Assembly: GCA_019925105.1 (NCBI GenBank)
Contig: JAHGAU010000010.1
Location: 992,001-1,056,000 of the forward strand
DNA from: Niebla homalea
Taxonomy: Eukaryota > Ascomycota > Lecanoromycetes > Lecanorales > Ramalinaceae
DNA length: 64,000 nt
Reading direction: 5' to 3'
A program made the translations under genes and the position numbers. This document shows positions 37,776 to 51,357 of the stretch, in pieces; within the stretch, counting starts at the first letter, position 1, and the number at the start of each line of letters is the position of its first letter. Under the pieces are notes generated by a model. That model was given only the letters and a program-made list of their open reading frames with translations. It was not told the DNA's origin and did not search any database.

Positions 37776-40299
37776 ATTATCTCCCTTTTTATACGTTAAT
37801 CTTTAAGGCATAAAAAGATATATTTAAGAAATTAATATAAAACCGGTTAAATATAAGGTTTATTAAAAACCTATTATTAAACTTAATAAGAAAAAGGTAA
37901 AAAGAAAAGAGTCCTTAAGTATATACGTAAGTATAATAATATCTATCCAATAATAATATAATAAGGGTATTTTACATTAATAAATAATTAATATAACTTA
38001 TAGAGCTTATTAAAAATCCCTTTATAAAACTTAATAGGAAAAAATAAATAAGAAAAGAGTTTTTACGGTATTAATTAATAATTACTTAAAGCTTTATTAT
38101 TAATTTATTACGCTATAATAAAAATAAGCGTTATTGTAAAAACGATATATAATTATAATAAAGCCTTTATTTTATTTTAAACTTTTTCTCTTTTTTCTTT
38201 AATAAGTTTAATCGTTTTTATAAGTATAATATATTAAAGGTTTATATAAATATCTATAAGTTAATATATATATAACTATATACTTTCGTTATTTATATTA
38301 TTATTATAGTAAATAACGTTAACGTTTTATAAATATTTTATTTATATTAATAATCCGCTTATTTTTATTTATTATTAAGATATATAAGTTTACTTTAATC
38401 TTTAAATAATATAATATATATATAATAACGTATTATTAACATAAACGTAAATATAATATTAATAATATATATAATAATACCTTATTTAATTTATTTCTTA
38501 TAGAATAAGTTTTTATACCAGCGGGGTTCCGTACTTTACCGTAAGTATTATAATAAACGATACTTAAGCCATTATATTTCCCTAAGTATCCTTAATACTA
38601 TTATAATATTATTATCTTAATATATATATAATTCCCGGATTAACTTTAACCCCGGGTAATTCGGTAATTACGTAAGTAACGCCGTACCGGTTTATTATTT
38701 ATTGGGGCGCTCGCTTAATACGTATAGAAATATAAGAAAATCCTTCGGGATTTAAAGGCTTTCCGGTTAAATACTGGTTAAATATTAATAACGGCTGGTT
38801 ATACAGAATATACGCTCCGTTAAGTTATTATAAAAGTTAAAAGGGAGGCTTCGGTTCTTTAAATAAAGAGAAATACATTTACTGTACGTATAATAATAGT
38901 GGAAAAAAAAGTCCGTTTCCTTAAAGAATAAATAAGTATATTTAATCCGTTTATAGCGTAACGGTATTAACGTTTAATAGCTAAATCGAATTATTATAAA
39001 GGGTCCGGGCTTTCCGTTATTAATCGATCTATCGGAGGATCTATTTTTAAATCCCGGCGTTTTACCGGTAATAAAAGGATTTAATTTTAAGCTTTTAAGT
39101 ACGCGTAATTTAGGCTTTAACCCGTTTAAGGAGGAGGAAAAGGAAATTATGCCCTTTTTAATAGCGCCGTCGGGGGGGTCGGCTTTAACTTTTAGGAATA
39201 ATACCCCGGAATTAAGCTAAAAAGCCCTTTTAGTAAATAATATTAAAGAAAAGCCTTTAATTAAGGCAGAAAAAAAAATAAAAAGAAAAAGGAAAAAAAG
39301 GATAAGGAAAATACGATATCTTTATATTTATCCTTAACCTCGTTAACTTATTTATAAAGGGAATGGGTCCGTATTAACGCGGAGTTATAAATTATTCCTT
39401 TATTTTTATACGTTAATATTATTAGAGTTTAACGTTAAGCATTTAAAATTAATAATATTAAATATTAAGCGCTTATAATCTATATATTACTGGAAATAAT
39501 ATAATAAATAATATTATAAAAGTTATTAAAACGTTAATATAATTTTAATAAATATATTTATTAATCTTTTACTATTTTAATAACTTTATTTATTTAATAT
39601 CCTTAATTTAATAATATATTAAATGCTTATAATTTAACGTTTATATTTCTTCGTTTTCGGTATTATCGTAATTATTATTAAAGTTATTTTTATTAATTAT
39701 AATATTATAATAAAGATAATCGCCTTTATAACGCCGGCTTATTTATATACGTAATATTTATAATAAGTAAAATTATTAATTAAAGCTTAAACTTTAATAA
39801 TCTTATGGAAGGATAACGTATAGGGGTTAAGTAATTATAGTATTAATTATATATATAATTATTAACCATATATATAACCTTCGCCGTTATAATATTATAA
39901 CTTTATTTACGTTTTTTTTTATTCCGTATTATTTTATTATATTATTCCCGTAATTCTTAAAAGTATTTTAAGTCCGTTTCCGGTATTTATTGGTTATATT
40001 TAAGGCTTTAATTAACTTACTTAATTTAATATTAAACGCCCTTTTTATTTTTAACCTTATTAATAATTTCTTTAATTATTTATTCTTTTTTATTATTAAT
40101 TAATTTAAGTACTTATATTATAATTTCCGCCGTTTAATTATTAATATAAATATAATAAGGTTTTAAAAAAGAAATATAAATAATAAGATAAATTTAATAA
40201 ATAATAAAAAAGAATAGGTAATACGTTTACGTTTTAATTTTATTATTAATTTTAAAAGGTCTTATAAATTAAAGCGTAAACTTTTTACTTAATTATTTT

Positions 40300-43298
40300 A
40301 ACTTAAAGTTTTTAATATTTAATATTATTAAATTATTAACGTTATATAATTTTAATTTATATTTTTTATTATACGTTTTTTAAGTTAATTTAATAATACG
40401 GCGTTATTAATCTATTAATATTAATCGTATTTTATATAATATTTTAACTTTATTTTTTATTATAAATATTTTTTCCTTTATAAATTTATCTTAAAGTTTA
40501 AAATAAATATTTAAATTATAATTATATATCGTTATAAAAAGGTTATAACTTAAAGTTAAATATTCCGAATTTATATAAATAAATTTAATTAAAGGGAGTA
40601 ACCTTATTTAATTTATTTATTTAAAACTAATAAAGGTCCTTAAATATTATTTAAAGTTTTAATTTTAACGCTTTATTTAATTATCCATTTATAAGTAAAA
40701 AGCGGTATTTAATTTATACTTTATCTTTATATAATAATATATTAAATCTTAGAATTTATTAATAAATAAAAACCCTCGGTTAATTACGATTTTAACCGGC
40801 GTATTATATTATAATACGATTTCTTTAAAGAAAAGGTCCGTTAACGTAACGGTATTAATTTATTTTATAACGGAAAAGTATTTATATATCTTTATATATT
40901 TATTTACGATTATTAAAATTAAATTATAAACGTTATTTTTAACCTTATTTATAAGTAAGTTAATAATAAAGTCCATATTAAGTTCTTTTTAAAATACGAC
41001 CGGTTAAAAGAGTAAAACAAGCTCGCTATAAGGGCGGTAATATAGTACCTTAATTTTTTAATAAGTATTATATGTTTTAATATAATTATTAATTTAAACC
41101 TTTAAGCCGTCTTAATAATATTTACGGGCTAAGAATTCGTAAGTTTTTTTTAATTTTAAAATAGCCCGTTAATAAATTATTATAATACTTATTAATTAGC
41201 TTTTTTTAACTATTTTATCCCGGGGACGTATATATAGCTTTTATAAATTATAAGGTTATTAAGATTAAATTTCTAAGTGTTATTATGACTTTAATGAAAA
41301 TATATTAACGTTACGTTATTGTCCTTAATTTTATATATAAATATATTGTTAACTTATAAATCCTTAATAAGTAATTTAATCGGTTTAAATTCTTTATAAA
41401 GCTTTTTAAGTAATTATTAAATTTCTTTTTATGGCTTAAAGTAAATAATAATTAATAATTAATAACCGTTATCCGCCGATACTCCGCTAACTTATTGAAT
41501 TAAAATATAAGCTTATTCTATAAAATAAATAATAAAATAATATTGAAAGGTAAAACTCCTTTATAATCTAAACGTCTTAATAGAGGATTAATAAAGTTTA
41601 TTTTGCCTTAATAATAAAATACTTTAAAGTTATAACTGGTAAGTTTTAAGGTTTATTTGGCTTAACGTAAACTTAATATTAATTATTTTATAAACCCTTA
41701 AAGGTTATTATAATTTATTTATATTTAAATAACTTTAAGGCTTCTTTTTAAATAATACCGTTATTATTTAAACGTTATAACGATAATAAAAAGCTTTTAA
41801 TTATATATTTTATAATTTTATTCGGTAAAGGTTATTTTTCTAAATTAATACGTAATTAAACGTTAATAACCCTCCTTAAATTATTAAGATAAAATGCTTA
41901 CGATAGTAAAATTAAATATATCGGTTTTTATTTATACCCCCCGTTTTGGGTCAAAATAGCAAAGTAATAACGCGTTAATAAATATTTCGCGGAGCCGGCG
42001 GAACGCCGTATCTGCCGTATTATTCCACTTTAACGGGTTAGCCTTTTTCCCTTCCTTATTATCCTTAAGTAAACTAATTAAAGGCTTAATTATCCTTAAA
42101 TATTTATAAATAAAATAATAATAAAAATTTATAAAGCTTAAAAAGATTTATACTTCCCGGTAAGTTTTTAAGGTAAATTAATTCTTAATAATTTAAATAC
42201 GCTCTTAATTTATCTGAATCTTTTTAATAGAAATAATAAACCCTAGGAACTTTACTTAAATAATATTAAATTAATACTTTTTAAGGTTAACGTAAAATTA
42301 AAATTAACGAAATTATTTAAGGATTTATTAAATATAATATTAATAATCCGCTGAATTCTTACTAAATATTAAAATATCGTTTAAGTAAACTATATAAATT
42401 ATATCGATAAAATTAATAAGGGTATAATTAATATAAGCTTAAAAAATTATTAAGGCGTTAATTAATTTAAACGGTATAATAAAATACTTAAAGTAATTAT
42501 AACATATACGGAATGCCGTTTTTTACTTATTACCGGACTTAATCCGTAAACGGTAATAAGTATCCTTAAGGTTTAACTTAATAAACCGTTTAAAGCCATT
42601 TAAACGGTTAAGGGTTTTAGTAATTAAAAATAATAGGTATTAATTTTTAACTATAACCGTATTTAATTTACGGTAATCGATATAAAGATAAAAGCCGTTA
42701 TTTTTCTTAAGTATAAAAAGGATTAAGGCGCCTATAAATAATATTAAGTAATAAATCCAATTTTAAGCTATAATATCCTTAAGATACCGCCGGAACTCCG
42801 TTAAGTTTACTTAAGATAGGTTATATAAGGGACTATATAGTAACTTTTTACCGTTTAAATTAATAACGTAATCTTTTTATTTTAATTTAGGTAAAGTATT
42901 AATTATATTATTAAAAAAGATATTTATATACTCGCTTAATTTCCTTAAGACGCTCCGGTTAATAAAGTTTTTTATAGTATTTATATACGTTAAATTACTT
43001 TAAGGGATTTACGGTATTTTTTAGTATTCCGTTATTACGTTAATATAAATAACTATAAAGATTTTATTAATTTCCGTTAAATTTTAACCGAAGTTATAAA
43101 CGTTATTAATCTATAATTTATAAGAATTAACCTTAAAGTATTATTTATTTACCGCCGGGTTAATCGTTATTTATAAGGCATATAAAATTAATAAATTAAG
43201 GATTACGTTTAAACCTTCTTAATTAATAACGTAAAAAAATATTTTATATTATTTCTTTTACTTTTAATTATTAATTAAATAATATTATAATTAATAAA
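40300..43298 (-). pseudogene. Gypsy A pol remnant (reverse transcriptase, RNase H, integrase region)
   Basis: Minus-strand frames, stops ignored, give 'VYLNDILIFS' at about 42,392-42,362, the gypsy YLDDILIFS catalytic box with one RIP change. Upstream text ends '..NFIDIIYI'. RNase H should follow (about 42,000-41,400), with 'NKLAEYRRIT'-like text near 41,500, then integrase towards 40,300. Residues in integrase are too eroded to call. Confidence 0.65.
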
Positions 43299-45499
43299 TA
43301 TTGATTAATTGATTGATTGATTTATACTACGGGTCTAACTAAGCTAATTCCGGCGTTCCTTAATACACGGCCTTTTAGCCTTACTGGTAACCGTAAAAAC
43401 CTAATACTTATAATATCAGAATAAAAACCGGCATTTACCAGGCCTTTACCCTTTATCCCTTAAGGTAAAGGATATTAATAGCTATTTAAAGAATAATAAT
43501 TTATTTATATACTTCCTATATTTTAACTCCCTTAAGAAAATCCGTAATATTACGACTATATCCTTATAAGGGCTGTTTTTAAGCTCGTTATTCTTCCGTA
43601 TTTTTATATATTTATATTATTTTAATCTTATATAATACTTCTAAATATCCTTATTAATACTTACGTATTAAATATATATCTTTTTTATATTATTATTACC
43701 GTTAACTTTTTTAAAGACTTTTAATAAGTATTTATTATTATATTTTTATAATTATAGAAAATGCTTTCTGGTTTATATAATTAATATAACCGGTTTCCGC
43801 TCCTCTTTTTCTTCCTTAATTAATAACGGGTTTTCTTTATAAAATCTTTAATAACCTTATTTATCTTTATAACGAAATTAAACTATAATAGTAATCCGGT
43901 AAATATTATAAACTTAATAATTATTTAAATATTTCGCTTTATAAATAATATTTAACGGTAATTATAAATATTAATTTTTATAATAAGTTTTAATTTAACC
44001 TCCATAAATAAGGGATAAGAAATAAGGACGTATATAACGTTTTACTTTCTTTATCCGTATTTATATCCGGCGTTTATCCAACCTTTAATATATATAGTAA
44101 ATAAGAAATAAATTAAACCGTTTTTACCCGTCCGGAGTTAAATTATTAATATATTATTATCCTTCTTTATAATATTATAATAACGGAAATACTTATTAAT
44201 AATCTTTTTATCGTTAAAAGTTAAATAATAATAACTTTAAAATATAAAGTCTTTATACCTTTATTAATACTTAATTTATTTTATTATAACTTATAAGGTA
44301 ATTATTATAACCTTTACTCTTTAAATCCTTTTAATTTCAGTCTCTTTTACGTTTAACGGGAGTTTATATCCGCTTGAATTAACTTCCGGGATACCGGTAA
44401 AATTAACCTTTTTCTTAATTTATTCTTACTTTATTTTAATAAAAAAAATATTTTTAATTTGCTTTTTTTAACTTTAAGCTTATTAAGATTCTGGCGGATC
44501 CACCCGTTTCTTATTATCGTAATTAAGTATATATATTTCTTTAACCTTATTTAAGCGATTATTTAATTTAATAAAATTTTAATTAACGGTATAAAGACTT
44601 TAGACTTTAATACCGGGATAAAGGTTATTTTATAGGTACCGTTAATTACTCTTAAATACCGATTCTGGACTTTCTATAATATTTAAATAAATTCTTTCTT
44701 ATATTTTAAAGTATTTTTAAGTATATATTAAATGGCCGTAACGTATATTATAGTTAACTTTATTATAACTTAATAAATAATCCGGGCTTTCTATAACGTA
44801 ATTCTTTATATTAATATAATAAAATAAATAAAGCTTTTTTCTTATAAAGTTATTTTCTTTTAAACCTTTCTTATATAGTTTTTTTAATCGAACTTTTTAT
44901 TTACTTAAAAACTAAGGACTTTAATACTGGTATCCGGTTTTACCGTAACTTTATTTAAGTTTATTATAATTATTATATCGTATAACCTCGGGCTTTTAAT
45001 TATATAAATAAATTTATATTTATATAACGTAAATTAAGCCCCGTAAATTCTCGTTTATTAAAAACAGACTTTATAAGCCTATTTTAATTTTAAATAATTT
45101 ATACGTATAAAGGTATTATAAGTTAAAAGGTAAATATTATTAATAAAGCCTTTAATTTAAACCTTTTATTTTAACTTAATAAGCTTTTTAATTAATAAAT
45201 TATTAAAGAATAAAAGTAGTATAAAAAAAATAAGCAATCTTTAAAGAATTTTTATTATAGTAGGCTTTATTAAGTTTATCTTTTATCTTAAATTAATTAA
45301 TATAACTCGTTCGCTTAAGAAACACTTTATTTATTTAATTAAAAAGGGTAATATTTCCTTTTTCCTTAAATTATATAGTAACCTTTAATAATTTATCTTA
45401 TTAAAAGTATTTATAATATCGAAAAAAAGAAAACTTATAATATATTTCTTCCCGTAATTTTATATTATATATATATTATTAATTAATTTTTTAAGGGTT

Positions 45500-46150
45500 A
45501 TTTTTATTAACCGATTTCTTTTTATTTTTATTTATTAATCAGGGAGAAGTCCGTAATTCTCTATATAATTATTAAGGATCCTTATTATTACCGTCTTTAA
45601 GGCCTTCCTTAACGTATATAGGAGTATAATAAGTTTATAAAACTTTACCTTAAAGTAATCCGGCTTAATAAATTTTTTAAGGATAATTATCTTTATTTCC
45701 TTAAATTTACGTAAATAATAACTAACGTTAAAATATACTTAAAAGAGGTAAATAAAGACTTTTTTTAAATAATAAAATTATTATTATTAAGAATTTATTG
45801 GGAATCTTATTTAATCCCGGGGCTTTATCCTTCTTTAATTTATTAATCGCCTTAATTATTATATCTTATATTATTACTTTATTTATTAATATGGGGTCGG
45901 AATATATAATACCGTTAATATCGTCCAAATTAGCTTCTAGCGGAAAGGGGAAAAATGCTCCTTTAAGGGCCTTAATCTTACCGTTAAAGGTATTAATTAA
46001 TATATTATTAAGTCTTTTAAGGGGCGGGAATTTAAAAATAAACTTTGGTTTTTACTTTATTTTTTATTATACTTTATTAACTTTCAAATACTATAAAGTA
46101 AAATTATTAAGTTATATATTATAAATTAAAAGTATATTTATTTAATTTTC
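45500..46150 (-). pseudogene. LINE reverse-transcriptase remnant
   Basis: The minus strand at about 45,840-45,796 reads 'KLKKDKAPGLNKIPNKFL', a RIP-altered form of the KAPGPDGIPNEFL motif typical of non-LTR reverse transcriptases. Preceding residues ('..NKVIQDIIIKAIN') fit the helix before it. The + strand frame at 45,798-46,124 is only the shadow of this less mutated stretch. Confidence 0.75.
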
Positions 46151-48299
46151 TTAATAATCCTTTCCTTTTTTTCTTAAGTAATCCTTAATTAATTAAGTAT
46201 CTTTTAGTTCTTATATTTAAAAGTTTATTTAATTAGTTTTTTCGCCTTTATAATCGTAATTATATATTTTTTATTTTAATAAGTTTTAGCTCTTTAAAAG
46301 GGTTTTATTATTAAGATAGTCTTATTAATTACTTTATTTAATACCTTTATTATTCACTTTATAAAAAAGTTAATCCGGTCTTTATTATTTAATTAAAGGA
46401 AATCTATAAATTATATTATTATTTCCTCCGTTTTTATATAAACTTTTATTTCCTTAACCGTTTTCTACGTCCTCCTTACCGGTAATAATATAATCGTATT
46501 AATAATTTAATTTAAGGTTATTTATATCGGTATATAATTTAAATTATATTTTAAGTCCTTTTATAGCCTATATATTATAACCGCGTTAATAACCTTTTCC
46601 GTATTAAAAATTAAATTAATTATTATTTTAAACTTATAACTTTTTTATATAATAATTCCTTATAATATTAATAATAAGAAATTAATTTAAATAATAATTA
46701 TTAATAGGTTATTTAATTTAATATAATTTATTATACGCTTTTCCTCGTTTTATATATAATAATATAAGTTAAAATCTTTAAGTAATATATATTTACTTAA
46801 AATAATTAAAACCTCTTTAAGTAACGGTATTATAAAAGGTCCTTTTTTATTAACCGGCGGCGGGTTATATACGTTATAAATATTAAAATCGCCCTTTAAG
46901 TCCCTTTTTTTTTTATAATATAAAATATATAAAGGTTATTATTATAATAAATAATATTTCAATTATTTACGTTAAACTATTTATTTATAAAGAAATATAT
47001 TCTGGTTATTTTATCCCCCTTAAAGGTTAAATAAAACCTTTTCTTTAAGTTAATAAATAAATATATATATAAGTTATATAATAATTCCTATATTATTATA
47101 ATATTAACGTTTTTAACTTCTTTAAACTTAAATATTAATATTATAGCTTTAATTCCTTTATTACGGACGTTATATTATATTATTCTTAAAAACGTTAATA
47201 TATTATATATTAACCTTTATAAAGGCTTTTTCTTTTATACCCGTTTAAGTTACGGACTTTTTATTAAAGCTAAACGTTTTTTAATTTAATACCTTCTTAA
47301 TTATTATTAAAGATATAAGACGGTTAACCCTTAAGGTCGGGATTATAAAAAGCTTTCTTTTTTTTATTATTATTTACTTTTTATTATCTAATTAATTAAA
47401 TTTACGTTTTAAGGTTACCTTTAATTAATTTATAAAACTAGTTTTATACGTATTATACCGTTGGATTTTCGTGGTTATCCAGGTTTTTTTACGTTTGGTT
47501 TCTTTAACTTTTATTATATATTTAAAATCTTATATTAAGTATCTTTCTTTATTATATATAGCGTATTTAAATATATTTTTTATAAGCCTTTTAATTATTA
47601 ACTCTATATACTTATAGGTATTATAACTTTTAATATAAACCGTATATTTTATAATATTTAAATATTTTATAATAATATATTTATAACTTTAATACTTAAA
47701 ATATTAATAAATATTAACCGCTTTATTTTATAATTAAATTATTTTAAGAGATCCCTTTTTAATAATCTTTTTATTTAAGATATTATTATATATCTTTATT
47801 AACGTTACGCTTAATATAACGGTAAAGTACCTTTTTATACGTTTTAAGGAATTAAATCTTTTTATTATTGGCGGAAGCCTATAATTAATGATTTTAAGCC
47901 TTAAATAAAAAACCGTATTTTCTTTTTCTATACTTTTTAATATAGTTTCTTTTTTAACTTTTTTAAAACGTAATAAATATATCTTATTTATTACAATGGT
48001 AAACGATTACCTTAAAATTTTAATTAATTTATATTCTTTCTTATTAATTTAAGTTTTAAACTTTTTTAAGCTTTTTTTACCTTTAAAAATATTATATTAA
48101 GGAGGATATCTTTATTTTATAGTTTACGTACCGTAATAATCTATTTTATTAATAATTCCGTTATTATTTTAAAAGTTTTTATTAATTATAACGGGTTTAT
48201 CTTTATTATTATATGTTTTTTTTCATTATTAAATAAACGGATTATTATTATCTTTATTTTCTTTAATACGGCCGCCCTTTTTTCCGTTATCCTTTTATT

Positions 48300-49101
48300 C
48301 TTTATTGCGGGTATCCCCTTTATTACTTTTATCATTTAGTTTTCTCTCATTTAAAGGGTTGCCGTTTTTATACTTTTACCTTATATATTTAACCTTAAGC
48401 CGTTATCTTTATTTTTTATTAATGCCCTTATTACCGCCCTTAAGGAGCCCTATAATTACTCCGTTTCCCTTAATTTTACCTTTATTTTTATATAAAAGTT
48501 CCTTATGCTTTTTAACTTAATTTATAATATCGGTTAAATCTTTAACGTAATATCCTTTTACTTTATTATAAAAAGTTTTTTTAAGGTTTTTACCGTTTCC
48601 CTTATTGCTTTTTCGCTTTTATTTACCGGGTAACGTACTGTCTCCGCTTTTTACTTTTAGTCCCTTAAGGTTTTATCCTCTTTATTAACTTTATTTCCCC
48701 TTTATATACCCTTAATAATACTTTCGCCGTAGTCTTCCCGCCCTTTTTTTCCCGCCCGTACCCCTCGCTGTTAATACCATACCGGCTTTTTTACCCCCTT
48801 ATTTACCTATTATTTCCGCATTATTATTACGCGTTTTATATACTTTAATACGCGTATTTTATTGGCCTTAATTCTTTTATTTATTTTAAGCGTTATCCGG
48901 TTTATTATTATTATATTGCCCGTATACGTCGTCGCCGTTTCTATTAATATAGGTTATTTGCCCGTTTATTACCTTATTTTTAATTATTATGTTATTTTTA
49001 CTTATCGTATTTAATATACTTTTCTTACTATTATTAAAGCTATACGTATACGCATCGTTTTGGACCTCTGGGGTCCCTTTGTTCGTCGCCATTTTCTCCA
49101 A
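48300..49101 (-). pseudogene. LINE ORF1-like remnant
   Basis: A less eroded stretch with a minus-strand frame from 49,101 (METKMATNKG-like start, actual first residues MEKMATNKGTPEVQ) rich in Asn, Lys and Tyr, then further minus-strand lysine/glycine-rich text to about 48,700. Its place at the 5' end of the LINE suggests ORF1. No zinc knuckle is readable. Confidence 0.35.
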
Positions 49102-50529
49102 TTAATAAATATTATAATAAAAGATTTACTTATTATTAAAAAAAGCCGTTTACGGTAAGACGGCGGGGGTTAATTATAAGTCTTATTAAATTATATATAT
49201 TTATAAAATTAAATTTATTTAAACTTTAATATTAATTAATATACTTAATAACTAAGGATTATCTTAAAAACTTATTTAACTTTTAATAATAAAAACCGGG
49301 TATATTTTTAATTATTTTTTTATTAACTCTAACTTTAAGGTATTACCGGAGCTTTATCGTTTTTTAACGTATTGTTTTTTTTATGGGATTTTACGCTTAT
49401 TATTAAGATTTTATTTTATAAAACGGTAAGGTAATCGGATATATAATAGCTTTTTTTATAATATATATAATACTTAACGTTCTTATTTACTTTAAAAGCG
49501 GCGTTAAAATTTTTAAATATAACCTTATATTTTTAACCGTAAGAATCAGTTTTAATAAAAATATACGTTAACTTTAAGCCGTTAAAATTAAATTTAAATA
49601 CCTTATTTTCAAGGGATTTACCTTTATTAACTTTTTAATTATTATTAATAATACACTTTAAATTATTCTTTTATATAATTATTACCGTTATAATAATATC
49701 CCGGATTCTTAATACTTTATTAATTATAAGGATTTTAATTTTAAATTCTAATAAAAGCTTTATAAAGAATATATAAATATAAAATTTATTTAATAATAAT
49801 AATAAGTTTTTTTTTATAATCTTTAAAGTATTACGGAATTACGTTACTTTTTAATTAAAACGTTACTTAATATCCTTAAATTATTTATAATAAATAGATT
49901 AACGGTTTTCCGGATTAATTATTAAGTTTAAAAGTTTATCCTTAAGTTTTTAATAGCTTATTTTATTAATTTCCTTATTTAATAAATTAATAATTTTATA
50001 AAAAATAAACTTTAGATAAAAAATTACCTTTTTTCTCTTAATAAGGAAGTACTTAAGATAAAATATAAATTATTTCTTTAAGTTAATAAACTATATTTAA
50101 TATTTACCCTTAAACTTATTTTAATATAACTTAAGTTTTTCCGGATAAAAAAACTTACTTTTATAAAATAAAATAAAAACCGCCGGCGATATACCGTTAA
50201 TATAAAGCTTAATAATAGGGTTAACGTAAAAAAGAATCCCGGAACGTAAACCCTTATATTATATATTAACGCGGTTAAATATATATTCTTAATAAGTATA
50301 ATTCTTAACCTTAAGTTAATTAATTTTAAATTATAATTTTAAAAGTTAAGCTTATTAAACCGTAATATTACGGTAATACTCCGTTACTTTAATTTATTTA
50401 ATTATAATAAAGGGGTTCTTAATTAAAGGGTAAATATCGTTTTTTTATTTTAAGGTTTATTAAGTTAATTAAGTATTTATTATAATAGTAACGTTAAACT
50501 TTCTTTTTAATAAGGAAGAAGAATTAAAA

Positions 50530-50888
50530 TATTAAATTAATTCCGTTAACGGTATACCGGTAAAATTAATAAAAGTAAATATAGAAAACGTAACGTTACG
50601 GTCTAAATACTTAAGTATTATTTTAATAAATAGATTAATAATAAGATTAATTCTTAAAGAATTCAGAAAGAATTAAGGTATAACCTTTACTTAAGGTAAA
50701 GGTAATAATTACCCCGCTTTATATCTGTTAAGTTACGGCTCATAAATAACGTATATTAAGGCCGTTGCCAAGGCCTTTTACCAAGGCCCTTTACCAAGGC
50801 CTTTTACCAAGGCCTAACGGCCTACCTTGGCGTAGCAGTATGGCGCACCACTGTAACGCCGGCGCAGAGATGGCGCTAGCTGCTAATA
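50530..50888 (-). repeat. Gypsy A 5' LTR (359 bp) with minisatellite
   Basis: Inner end TATTAAATTAATTCC (RIP of TGTTAGACTAACTCC). Minisatellite of CAAGGCC(C/T)TTTAC units at about 50,772-50,822. The outer end CTAGCTGCTAATA is GC-rich, followed by AAAAC. RIP again fades towards the outside. Confidence 0.88.
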
Positions 50889-51349
50889 AAAACGAAGATA
50901 ATAATATTTATATAGATATTATAAATATTTAAAAGGAAAATATTAATACTTAAAAGGATATAGATACTTAAGGGGATATAAATATTTAAAAGGAAAATAA
51001 TACTTAAAGGGAGAATAATACTTAAAGGGAAAATAATATTAATATTAATACCGATATTAATATAAATATATAAATAATTAAAATTATTATTATAAGAATT
51101 ATTATAATTATTATTATATTTATTACAATCTTTAAAGACTATAATTAATAAATAATTCTTCTTTTAATTTTAATTAATTAATCTTTATTAAATAATATTT
51201 TAATAATAAATATTAAGATCTTAATATATCCCTATTTTATCCCGGCGGAATAAGGATAGGATAGGATAGGATTTAGTTTTATTTTATCCTATATAGGATA
51301 AGATATATATTGCCAAATCCCGTCCCATCCCGTCCCGCTTCCCGGAGTA
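50889..51349. mobile_element. hAT right end with acidic N/T/Q-rich coding remnant
   Basis: After the AAAAC duplication, + frames give repeated units such as 'NTQ.D' and 'ENNTQ' once RIP stops are read as Gln (50,900-51,070). An A/T-rich stretch follows, then subterminal GGATA repeats (51,251-51,272) and the right inverted repeat (51,327-51,349). Confidence 0.6.
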
Positions 51350-51357
51350 AAAAGTAT

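Larger units (their letters stand above)
43299..49150 (-). mobile_element. LINE (non-LTR) retrotransposon, probably Tad-like
   Basis: Minus-strand element ending at a tail of ATCA units (43,299-43,323, seen as TTGATTGATTGA on +). The last ~120 bp matches 52,190-52,311, an independent 3' fragment. It carries a non-LTR reverse-transcriptase motif (see 45,500-46,150). The 5' boundary is an estimate: about 49,150, where gypsy gag-like text seems to resume. It splits gypsy A between gag and pol. Confidence 0.65.
37417..50888 (-). mobile_element. Ty3/gypsy retrotransposon 'gypsy A' with 359-bp LTRs, LINE nested inside
   Basis: The LTRs 37,417-37,775 and 50,530-50,888 are both 359 bp, flanked by the duplication AAAAC (37,412-37,416 and 50,889-50,893). 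The minus strand carries the gypsy reverse-transcriptase box (Y-L-D-D-I-L-I-F-S type) at about 42,362-42,392. A purine tract (AAAAAGGGAGA) precedes the left LTR on the same strand. Without the LINE (about 43,299-49,150) the element is about 7.6 kb. Fully RIPped except for the LTR ends. Confidence 0.85.
29993..51349 (-). mobile_element. hAT-superfamily DNA transposon, interrupted by later insertions
   Basis: Perfect 23-bp terminal inverted repeats start TACTCCGGGAAGCGGGACGG (29,993-30,015 and 51,327-51,349). They are flanked by the exact 8-bp duplication AAAAGTAT (29,985-29,992 and 51,350-51,357). Gypsy A near 38,280 shows the empty site (GAAAGTAT once). An 8-bp duplication is the hAT hallmark. 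Subterminal GGGATA/GGATA repeats (30,023-30,070 and 51,251-51,272) look like transposase-binding sites. Subtracting the solo LTR (32,895-33,068) and gypsy A (37,417-50,888) leaves about 7.7 kb, long for a hAT, so other unrecognised material may be inside. Confidence 0.85.

Noticed and set aside
37417..38464. A 1,048-bp LTR covering this whole stretch
   Set aside because: Homology between gypsy copies extends further, but the AAAAC duplication and the right-hand copy show that the LTR is 359 bp (37,417-37,775). The remainder is internal 3' sequence.
45798..46124. 108-codon + strand frame
   Set aside because: Antisense to the LINE reverse-transcriptase remnant, whose KAPGPDGIPN-like motif is on the minus strand.
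48305..48520. 71-codon + strand hydrophobic frame
   Set aside because: Leu/Phe/Ser-rich shadow of a decayed LINE coding region on the other strand. No start context or domain.
50772..50822. CRISPR-like array
   Set aside because: Units are short and contiguous without unique spacers, inside a gypsy LTR of a eukaryotic genome. It is a minisatellite.
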